From: an uncultured beta proteobacterium
Lineage (GTDB): Bacteria; Pseudomonadota; Gammaproteobacteria; Burkholderiales; Rhodocyclaceae
Length of the DNA: 9,774 bases
Reading direction: 5' to 3'
Assembly: GCA_903930395.1 (NCBI GenBank)
Contig: CAIYYE010000618.1
Location: 1 to 9,774 of the forward strand
Shown here: positions 1 to 5,576 of the stretch, piece by piece
Layout: the number at the start of each line of letters is the position of its first letter
How positions within the stretch are numbered: the stretch's first letter is position 1
Made by a program: the position numbers and the translations under genes
Notes under the pieces: generated by a model
The model's database searches: none
Seen by the model: only the letters and a program-made list of their open reading frames with translations
What the model was told of the DNA's origin: nothing

Positions 1-345
1 CGCACCGATACCAAGCAGGTGCACCTGCAATTGCCGCTGATCGGCGTAGACGACCTGCAAACGGTGATTCCCTTTGGCTGTGTTCCGGTCGCCATCGAAG
101 TGCATCCCGATGCCAGGCCGCTCACCGAATACCAGCATCCCGAACGCGCTTTCTATATCTTCGGTCCCGAGGACGGCAGCCTGAAAAAGAACGTTACCTC
201 GTGGTGTCGGGACATCGTGTACATACCGACGCATGGCTGCATGAATCTCGCGGCAACGGTCAATGTGGTGCTATATGACCGGATGCTGAAGGCGGGGGGT
301 AAGCGCTTTCCGACGGAAGCCTGGGGGCCGGATAATCCGCAATGA
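1..345 (+). CDS. SpoU/TrmH-family RNA methyltransferase, C-terminal part (5' end outside window)
   Basis: The frame is open from the first base and ends with TGA at 343-345, giving about 114 residues of a C-terminal domain. Family motifs are visible: FGPEDGSL, matching the SAM-binding motif 2 of SPOUT methyltransferases, and IPTHGCMNLAATVNVVLYDR, matching motif 3 that completes the trefoil knot. These enzymes transfer a methyl group from S-adenosylmethionine to tRNA or rRNA, usually on a ribose 2'-OH. The RNA target cannot be told from this fragment. The tail (KRFPTEAWGPDNPQ) is short and polar. The stop overlaps an ATG at 342, but the next gene more likely starts at 426. Family assignment is firm; the specific enzyme is unknown. 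Confidence 0.85.
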   Translation, partial: RTDTKQVHLQLPLIGVDDLQTVIPFGCVPVAIEVHPDARPLTEYQHPERAFYIFGPEDGSLKKNVTSWCRDIVYIPTHGCMNLAATVNVVLYDRMLKAGGKRFPTEAWGPDNPQ

Positions 346-425
346 ACAAAATGCCTTTGCCGCCTGAGTGGCATATGATCTGGCGTGGCATTCATCACTT
401 TTATCTCAACCAACGGGAGCAAACC

Positions 426-848
426 ATGAAAAAACTGCTTGTCACTCTTGCCGTAGGCTGCGCCTTCGCCCAGCCGGTTCTGGCCGATGGGCCGACCGAT
501 CTGCTGGTCATGGTCAATTCGGGCAATGCGCAAACCCAGGGTATGGCGTTCGTTCTGGCTACCCAGGCCATGGAGCAGAAATCGGCCGTTCGCGTGCTGT
601 TGTGCAGTGAAGGTGGCCAACTGGCGCTCAAGGGTAAGGAGGGCACTGTTCTCAAGCCGAAAAACGTTACGCCCAACCAGATGTTGCAGGGCCTTATGAA
701 AGGCGGCGCCAAGGTTGAAGTGTGCGCCCTGTTCCTGCCCAACGCCGATCTCAAGCCGGGCGATCTGCTTGACGGCGTCAGTGTCGCCAAGCCGCCTGAA
801 ATTGCTGCCTACATGATGCAAGGCAACGTGAAGGTATTGACCTACTAA
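426..848 (+). CDS. Exported DsrE-family small protein
   Basis: The product has 140 residues. The N-terminus MKKLLVTLAVGCAFAQPVLA looks like a Sec signal peptide, with cleavage expected after A20, so the mature protein of about 120 residues should be periplasmic. The rest has the DsrE/DsrF-like alternating beta-alpha pattern: LLVMVNSGN, VRVLLCSEGG, then VEVCALFLPNADL and a C-terminal VKVLTY strand. Two cysteines remain in the mature part, C60 and C100; C100 lies in the VEVC position where many DsrE/YchN proteins carry a conserved cysteine. DsrE relatives handle sulfur in persulfide form, but many members have no known role and no other sulfur gene is in the window. The ATG at 426 is chosen because it has GGGAG at 416-420 and yields a clean signal peptide. 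An in-frame ATG at 342 would add 28 residues and bury the signal. The 80-bp upstream gap (346-425) has a TATGAT at 374-379 but no well-spaced -35. Confidence 0.8.
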   Translation: MKKLLVTLAVGCAFAQPVLADGPTDLLVMVNSGNAQTQGMAFVLATQAMEQKSAVRVLLCSEGGQLALKGKEGTVLKPKNVTPNQMLQGLMKGGAKVEVCALFLPNADLKPGDLLDGVSVAKPPEIAAYMMQGNVKVLTY

Positions 849-858
849 AACTGTTGTT

Positions 859-892
859 GGCAGAGGTCGACACAAGTATGGTCGGCCTCGCC
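859..892. other. Imperfect inverted repeat / possible mRNA hairpin between the DsrE gene and murI
   Basis: GGC-A-GAGGTCGAC (859-871) can pair with GTCGGCCTCGCC (881-892), giving twelve pairs with one bulged A and one T-G wobble around a 9-nt loop. It starts ten bases after the DsrE stop. No T-run follows on either strand, so it is not a canonical intrinsic terminator. It may protect the 3' end of the DsrE mRNA or be part of a leader for murI. The structure was read by eye and no folding energy was calculated. Confidence 0.45.
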
Positions 893-967
893 AGAATGGG
901 CATCCGCTGTGGACTTTCGGCGGACAACGATAATAATCATGCAATTGCGCCATTTTGGATGTGCCGG

Positions 968-1756
968 ATGACTTCTCATCCCATCGCCGTTTTCGACTCA
1001 GGCCTCGGCGGCCTGACGGTGCTCCGTGCCTTGCGTGAGCGCCTGCCGCAGGAGGACTTTTTCTATTTTGCGGATACCCGGTTTCTGCCCTATGGGGATC
1101 GTACGGAGGTCTTCCTGCGTGAACGCGGCGTGTTGATTGCCGAGGCGCTGGTCAAGCGTGGGGCCAAAGCCCTTGTGATTGCCTGCAATACGGCGACGGC
1201 CGCGGCTGCCGAAGCGATTCGGGCGGCGATTGCAGTGCCGGTCGTGGCGCTGGAGCCGGGCGTCAAGCCGGCGGTGGCCTTGACCAACAGCGGTGTGATC
1301 GGCGTCCTGGCGACGACGCGGACACTGGCCAGCGAGCGCTTTCAACGACTGGTCGGCAACCATGCCAATCATCATCGCGTGATCGCCCAGGCGTGTCCGG
1401 GACTGGCCGAGGCGATTGAGGCCGAGGGGCCGGACAGCGCCCAGGTGGCGACCTTGCTCGATACCTTTGTGGCGCCGATGGCAGCGGCGGCGGCTGATGT
1501 AGTGGTCCTCGGCTGTACGCATTACCCGTGGGTGGCGGCAGCCATTGCCCGGCGCATGCCGCCCGGAACGACCTTGCTCGATACCGGTGAGCCGGTTGCG
1601 CGTCAGCTTGAGCGCCTCCTCGCGGCGGGTAATCTGCTGGGCGGCGGGACGGGCCGGCTGACGGTGGCGACGAGCGGCGCGCCGGCCTCGGTTGTGGCGA
1701 CGGTGGATCGGCTGTTTGGCGAGAAACTGAAAATCGAACACTGGGAGCCGCGATGA
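968..1756 (+). CDS. murI: Glutamate racemase
   Basis: The enzyme interconverts L- and D-glutamate without a cofactor and supplies D-glutamate for peptidoglycan precursors in the cytoplasm. The 262-residue product has the usual family length. Catalytic motifs are intact: VFDSGLGGLTV near the N-terminus (D10, S11), ACNTATAAA with catalytic C73, and LGCTHYP with catalytic C183. The substrate-binding stretches FADTRFLPYG (35-43) and VVALEPGVKPA (92-102) are also present. The ATG at 968 is chosen because MurI proteins usually begin a few residues before the FDSGLGG strand. An ATG three codons earlier (959) is possible, and neither has a strong Shine-Dalgarno. The open frame runs back to a TTG at 854, but that extension looks non-coding. 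The last codons overlap the start of the next gene by 4 nt. Confidence 0.96.
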   Translation: MTSHPIAVFDSGLGGLTVLRALRERLPQEDFFYFADTRFLPYGDRTEVFLRERGVLIAEALVKRGAKALVIACNTATAAAAEAIRAAIAVPVVALEPGVKPAVALTNSGVIGVLATTRTLASERFQRLVGNHANHHRVIAQACPGLAEAIEAEGPDSAQVATLLDTFVAPMAAAAADVVVLGCTHYPWVAAAIARRMPPGTTLLDTGEPVARQLERLLAAGNLLGGGTGRLTVATSGAPASVVATVDRLFGEKLKIEHWEPR

Positions 1757-2952
1757 GCGAAGGACAAAAGCCCCTGGCCGGACTCAAGGTCGTCGAACTT
1801 GGGACCCTGATTGCCGGGCCGTTCTGCACGCGCATCATGGGCGAATTCGGTGCCGAAGTGGTCAAGGTCGAGTCGCCCGACGGCGGCGACCCCTTGCGCA
1901 AGTGGCGCAAGCTCTACGAAGGCACCTCCTTGTGGTGGGCCGTGCAGGGACGCAACAAGAAGTCGGTGACGGCCAACCTCAAGCATCCGGAAGGGCGCGA
2001 GTTTGTCCGCCAACTCATCGCCGGGGCCGACATCCTTGTCGAGAATTTCCGTCCCGGCGTGCTCGAAAAGCTCGGCCTCGGCTGGGATGTGCTCAAGGCC
2101 GATAATCCAGGCCTGGTCATGGTCCGCCTCTCCGGCTTCGGCCAGACCGGGCCGTACAAGGATCAACCTGGCTTCGGCGCGGTCGGCGAGGCGATGGGCG
2201 GGCTGCGTTACATCACAGGCTTCCCCGACCGGCCACCCGTGCGCACCGGCATCTCCATCGGCGATTCGATTGCCGCCCTGTGGGGAGCGATTGGTGCGCT
2301 CATGGCGCTGCGTCACCGGGAAGTCAATGGCGGGGCCGGGCAGGTTGTCGATGTCGCGCTTTATGAGGCGGTTTTCGCCATGATGGAATCGATGGTGCCG
2401 GAATTCGATGTTTTCGGTTTCGTCCGTGAGCGTACCGGCAACATCATGCCGGGCATCACGCCATCGAGCACGCACACGACCAAGGATGGCAAGCATGTCA
2501 CCATCGGCGCCAATGGCGATGCGATTTTCCGGCGCTTCATGCTGGCCATCAACCGTCCGGACCTGGCCGATGACCCGACCCTGGCCGACAACGCCGGGCG
2601 CGATGCACGGCGTGACGAGATTTACGGACTGATTGATCGCTGGGCAGCCGAACACGACGAAGCCGAGGTGCTGGCCATCCTGGCCGCAGCCGAAGTGCCA
2701 TCGTCACGCGTCTATTCGGCCGTCGACATGTTTGCCGACCCGCAATTCATCGCCCGCCAGATGTTCGAGTCGGCCCGCCTGCCGGATGGCAAGGAATTCA
2801 AAATCCCCGGCATTGTCCCGAAACTGTCGGCAACGCCGGGTAGTACCGAATGGCTGGGCGCCGCGCTGGGTGAGCATACCGACGAGGTGCTGGGCAGTTT
2901 GGGATATTCGGCGGAAAGGATAGGCAGGCTAAGGGCTGCTGCCGCCGTCTAG
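1753..2952 (+). CDS. Class III (CaiB/BaiF family) CoA-transferase
   Basis: The 399-residue cytoplasmic protein has the normal family length. The family moves CoA between carboxylic acids through an aspartyl-CoA thioester. Visible hallmarks are GLKVVELGTLIAGPFCTRIM and AEVVKVESPDGGDPLR at the N-terminus, LVENFRPGVLEKLGLGW (95-111), LSGFGQTGPY (126-135), and TGISIGDSIAALWG, where D171 fits the catalytic aspartate of formyl-CoA transferase and alpha-methylacyl-CoA racemase. The ATG overlaps the murI stop as ATGA and has GGGAG at 1743-1747, so translational coupling is likely. The substrate cannot be read from sequence; overall style resembles formyl-CoA or succinate/dicarboxylate CoA-transferases. 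There is no racemase-type evidence and no dedicated acyl-CoA partner gene nearby. The stop codon shares CTAG with the stop of the convergent TonB gene. Confidence 0.92.
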   Translation: MSEGQKPLAGLKVVELGTLIAGPFCTRIMGEFGAEVVKVESPDGGDPLRKWRKLYEGTSLWWAVQGRNKKSVTANLKHPEGREFVRQLIAGADILVENFRPGVLEKLGLGWDVLKADNPGLVMVRLSGFGQTGPYKDQPGFGAVGEAMGGLRYITGFPDRPPVRTGISIGDSIAALWGAIGALMALRHREVNGGAGQVVDVALYEAVFAMMESMVPEFDVFGFVRERTGNIMPGITPSSTHTTKDGKHVTIGANGDAIFRRFMLAINRPDLADDPTLADNAGRDARRDEIYGLIDRWAAEHDEAEVLAILAAAEVPSSRVYSAVDMFADPQFIARQMFESARLPDGKEFKIPGIVPKLSATPGSTEWLGAALGEHTDEVLGSLGYSAERIGRLRAAAAV

Positions 2953-3485
2953 CGCAGGCGGAAACGAACCGGCAGGACAACCTGGCGCGGAGCGTCGGCC
3001 GGTAAGGATTGCAGCGAACGTGCCGCCCGCAGCGCGGCTTCATCGAGCAGCGCGTGGCCGCTGCCTTGTTCGACCCGGGCGGCACTGACCTTGCCGGCCT
3101 CGTCGATGATGAGCAGGACCTGCACTTCACCCTCCAGGCCACGGGCAATGGCCTCGGCCGGGTAGAATTGACCGGCCTGGTCGAGCTTTTTAAGGTGTTC
3201 GCGGACAGCCTGGGTCCAGGTCTTGGCCTGTTGCGGCTTTGCGCTGTCGCTTGACTTTGGCGGCGGCTTCGGGGTTTTGGCTGCCGGTTCGCTGGACGGC
3301 CTGGGTTGTTCCGGCAGGCTCAGCGGCGGGGTTGCAGCGGGCGCTGGGGGCGGGCGCAACTGGGCTGTCATCGGCGCTGACGCCGGCGGCTTCTGGTCAA
3401 GATCGAGCGCGGGCAGCAGCGGCAATAAATGCAGTAGCAGCGAGAGCGCCAGCGCCGCAAAAAGCCGGTAATCGATCCGGGTCAT
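2949..3485 (-). CDS. TonB-family energy-transducing protein
   Basis: The product has 178 residues in the classic TonB layout. There is a short cytoplasmic N-terminus, one membrane anchor at about 8-27 (rich in Leu, ending LLPLLPAL), a Pro/Ala/Lys-rich spacer at about 32-85 that would span the periplasm, and a C-terminal TonB domain at about 95-178. That domain has the QFYPAEAIARGLEGEVQV start, IDEAGKVSAARVEQGSG and LDEAALRAARS. TonB proteins use ExbB/ExbD and the proton motive force to power outer-membrane receptors. No exbB, exbD or receptor gene is in the window, so its partner is unknown. ATG 3485 is chosen because it puts the membrane anchor at the N-terminus; the Shine-Dalgarno is weak. 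The frame stays open further upstream, but that part runs into the divergent ankyrin gene. Confidence 0.88.
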   Translation of the reverse strand: MTRIDYRLFAALALSLLLHLLPLLPALDLDQKPPASAPMTAQLRPPPAPAATPPLSLPEQPRPSSEPAAKTPKPPPKSSDSAKPQQAKTWTQAVREHLKKLDQAGQFYPAEAIARGLEGEVQVLLIIDEAGKVSAARVEQGSGHALLDEAALRAARSLQSLPADAPRQVVLPVRFRLR

Positions 3486-3522
3486 GAGAAAATGAGGGCT
3501 GGCCACAGGCAATGGAAATGCA
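3486..3522. promoter_or_regulatory. Short divergent intergenic region between the TonB-family and ankyrin genes
   Basis: Only 37 bp separate the two divergent start codons, so promoter elements for each gene must overlap the other's coding sequence or leader. GGAAAT just before ATG 3523 can serve as ribosome binding site for the ankyrin gene. No convincing -10/-35 pair is visible for either direction. Confidence 0.3.
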
Positions 3523-4545
3523 ATGAGACTAACTGTAACAAAACGGTTTGCAATGATAAGCGCGATGGGGCTGCTGCTGTCGGCCTCGCTGCCGGTTTTT
3601 TCCGCCTTGCCCGACCCGGTGGCTTTCACCATCAACATGGAACTCGGCGACCTCAGGCAGGCCGAGCGCTGGCTCGATGAGGGCATGTCGCCTGATTTCA
3701 TGGGTAGCCGGATCGGCACCGGTCTGATGATCGCGGCCTGGGAAGGCAAGCTGGACCTCATGCGTCTCTTTGTGGCGCGCGGTGCCGACGTGAACAAAAT
3801 GAACGCCAATGGCGAGTCGGCCATCGCCCTGGCGGCCTGGCGCGGCAATCTCGAGGCGGTCAAGTGGTTGCTCGACAACGGTGCCCGCATCAATGCGCCG
3901 CGCCGGAAATGGTCGGCGCTCCATTACGCCGTTTTTGCCGGACGGGAGGAGGTCGCCGACTTTCTCATCGCCCAGGGCGCAGACATCAATGCGCAGAGCA
4001 CCAACGGTTCGACGGTGCTCATGATGTCGGTCTACGAAGGTCATACGGCGCTGGCGAAAAAGCTCATTGAAAAGGGCGCCGACCGGACACCCAGGAACGA
4101 CTGGGGCGATGGCGCGCTGCAGTGGGCGATGCGCCATGATCGCCTGGAGATTGCACGCATGGTCAGCAATCCCGAGGAATTCAACATAGCAGTGAGCCAG
4201 CCCAAGGAAAAATGGGGCGAGCCCGTACGTTCGATGCGCACCTCGAAGGAACTTGAGGAGTTGCTAAGCATGCGTGAAAAGCTCGTCGAGCGCAGCATGT
4301 CGACGACGACAATCGACAAGCGCATAGCCACGGAACGAATGCGTATCGTCCGCGCCGAAATGGACAGGCCCAAGGCAGCGCGGGCGGCAAGCATGGAAAT
4401 TACGGCCAGCCGCAAGAAGCCGCAGGAGCAGTCAGCCAGCATTGTGTATGATGACAAGGGCAACAAGACTGGTTTCAAGGCGCCACCCGCCACCTATTTC
4501 GGAACGCCAAAAATGCCGGCCAAGGTGCCGGTCAAGAACTACTGA
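3523..4545 (+). CDS. Exported ankyrin-repeat protein with a basic, coiled-coil-prone C-terminal tail
   Basis: The product has 340 residues. Residues 1 to about 28 form a signal peptide: basic MRLTVTKR, hydrophobic MISAMGLLLSASLPVF, cleavage near FSA-LP. About five to six ankyrin repeats cover roughly 33-216. Clear units start near 64 (GTGLMIAAWEGKLDLMRLF), 97 (GESAIALAAWRGNLEAVKWL), 130 (WSALHYAVFAGREEVADFL) and 163 (STVLMMSVYEGHTALAKKL), each ending in a G-A-D/R-x-N-like turn. The last repeat (about 196-216) is degenerate. Residues 240-300 are charged and helical (KELEELLSMREKLVERS), possibly a coiled coil, and the final 40 are Pro/Lys-rich. Ankyrin repeats bind other proteins, so a periplasmic scaffolding role is plausible but unproven. 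ATG 3523 has GGAA five bases upstream; an internal ATG at 3553 would also leave a signal peptide. Confidence 0.88.
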   Translation: MRLTVTKRFAMISAMGLLLSASLPVFSALPDPVAFTINMELGDLRQAERWLDEGMSPDFMGSRIGTGLMIAAWEGKLDLMRLFVARGADVNKMNANGESAIALAAWRGNLEAVKWLLDNGARINAPRRKWSALHYAVFAGREEVADFLIAQGADINAQSTNGSTVLMMSVYEGHTALAKKLIEKGADRTPRNDWGDGALQWAMRHDRLEIARMVSNPEEFNIAVSQPKEKWGEPVRSMRTSKELEELLSMREKLVERSMSTTTIDKRIATERMRIVRAEMDRPKAARAASMEITASRKKPQEQSASIVYDDKGNKTGFKAPPATYFGTPKMPAKVPVKNY

Positions 4546-4629
4546 GTGTCTGGATGGGGCTGTCTGGGTTCAATTGCAAAATCCGATCAGCTCATGCAGA
4601 CTTGATCAAATAACAGAGAGGGAGCGGGC

Positions 4630-4962
4630 ATGCTTTACGTGGCGAGAGACAGCAAAGGCAGGATATGTGAATTGCATCCTATGCCCCTGCGCGATGCCTG
4701 CGAAGCCTTGTCGGCCGATAATCCCGAGGTCCTGCAGTTCATTCACGAGCGCTGGCGGCAGAATGAACTTGATGTGCTGGACAGGGACTTTGTCCGGGTT
4801 ATCGAAGACACCATCGAATTGCTCATTGCCAAGGATCTCATCCTGTTCACCGACCTGCCCGCCAAGGTTCAGGACAAACTGATGCGCCGCAAGGAAGTTC
4901 GCCAACTGAAGAATTTTGAAGGTGATTTCGGCACTGGCGGCGACGACATCATCCCGCTTTGA
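4630..4962 (+). CDS. Conserved hypothetical protein, 110 residues (often labelled 'tryptophan synthase subunit beta-like')
   Basis: A strong purine-rich ribosome binding site (GAGAGGGAGCGGG) precedes ATG 4630. The protein begins with a small beta hairpin (MLYVARDSKGRICELH). It continues as an acidic, mainly helical domain (VLQFIHERW, DFVRVIEDTIELLIAKD), then LFTDLPAKVQDKLMRRKEVR and a Gly/Asp-rich end. I recognise this pattern from small betaproteobacterial proteins annotated as tryptophan synthase beta-like. It has none of the PLP-binding features of TrpB and is far too short, so that label is very likely wrong and no function is claimed. There is no signal peptide or membrane segment. The 84-bp gap before it (4546-4629) has TTGCAA at 4574 but no good -10. 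Its stop lies 3 bp from the end of the convergent response-regulator gene. Confidence 0.8.
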   Translation: MLYVARDSKGRICELHPMPLRDACEALSADNPEVLQFIHERWRQNELDVLDRDFVRVIEDTIELLIAKDLILFTDLPAKVQDKLMRRKEVRQLKNFEGDFGTGGDDIIPL

Positions 4963-4965
4963 CCC

Positions 4966-5574
4966 TCAGTTAACCGTCATCACCGCCTTGACCAGTTCGG
5001 CCAGGGTGCGTACGCCCATTTTCTCCATGACCCTTGCCCGGTGGGCTTCGACGGTTTTCATGCTGATGTCGAGTTCGTCGGCAATCTGCTTGTTGAGCTT
5101 GCCGGCGACGACCAGTTTCATGACTTCGCGTTCGCGCTGGGTCAGCTGATCGAGCCGGTGGCTGATCGCGCCGTTGCGCTGGCGGCGGGCGGATAGCTGG
5201 CTGTCGAGTTCCAGCGCACGGACGATGCGCGAGAGCAAATCTTCATTGTGGAAAGGCTTTTCGATGAAGTCGCAGGCGCCCCGCTGCAGCGCCGAGACCG
5301 CCATCGGCACGTCGCCGTGGCCGGTAACGAAAATCACTGGCAATTGCGAACCCAGGCCGTCGAGTTTTTCGTGCAGTTCGAGTCCGCTCATTTCCGGCAT
5401 ACGGACGTCGAGAATCAGGCAGCCGCGCATGTCGTCGCGGCGGAAAGCGAGAAAGCTGTCGGCCGAGTCGAAGCAGGCGACAGCGTAGCCTTCGCCCTCA
5501 AGTAGCCAGGTCATTGAGTCGCGCATGGCCTCGTCGTCATCGACTACGTAAATCGTTTGTGTCAGCTTGTTCAT
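4966..5574 (-). CDS. Two-component response regulator, FixJ/NarL-type
   Basis: The 202-residue product has a receiver domain (about 6-120) and a LuxR/FixJ-type helix-turn-helix (about 142-198). The receiver keeps the acidic pocket D12/D13, phosphoacceptor D56 (LILDVRMPEMSG), T84 (FVTGHGDVPMAV) and K106 (DFIEKPF). The output domain shows LTQREREVMKLVVAGKLNKQ and ISMKTVEAHRARVMEKMGV, typical DNA-recognition sequence. Phosphorylation by the kinase encoded just upstream should control DNA binding. It starts 2 nt after the kinase stop (TAG-CG-ATG) with AGGAG upstream, so the pair is translationally linked. It most resembles FixJ/TodT/StyR regulators, but the target promoter is not known. The open frame extends upstream into the kinase gene, but ATG 5574 gives a standard receiver N-terminus. 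Confidence 0.94.
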   Translation of the reverse strand: MNKLTQTIYVVDDDEAMRDSMTWLLEGEGYAVACFDSADSFLAFRRDDMRGCLILDVRMPEMSGLELHEKLDGLGSQLPVIFVTGHGDVPMAVSALQRGACDFIEKPFHNEDLLSRIVRALELDSQLSARRQRNGAISHRLDQLTQREREVMKLVVAGKLNKQIADELDISMKTVEAHRARVMEKMGVRTLAELVKAVMTVN

Positions 5575-5576
5575 CG

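Noticed and set aside
342..425. Upstream ATG at 342 as the DsrE gene start, overlapping the methyltransferase stop
   Set aside because: It would put 28 residues in front of a clean signal peptide; ATG 426 has GGGAG at proper distance.
447..463. Possible lipobox (AVGC, C12) in the DsrE-family signal peptide
   Set aside because: The hydrophobic stretch before C12 is too short for a lipoprotein signal and a normal cleavage site follows at A20.
153..953. Minus-strand open frame of 266 codons opposite the methyltransferase and DsrE genes
   Set aside because: It crosses two plus-strand genes and their gap, has low-complexity composition and no motif; it is a shadow frame.
854..967. N-terminal extension of murI from the TTG at 854
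   Set aside because: The extra residues have no resemblance to MurI, and the hairpin at 859-892 lies in this stretch.
1603..2655. Long minus-strand open frame (350 codons) opposite murI and the CoA-transferase
   Set aside because: It lies antisense to two clear enzyme genes, has no recognisable family motif, and long antisense frames are expected in GC-rich DNA.
4602..4609. TTGATCAA palindrome before the 110-residue gene
   Set aside because: An 8-bp palindrome alone is common by chance, and no second copy or spacing pattern supports an operator.
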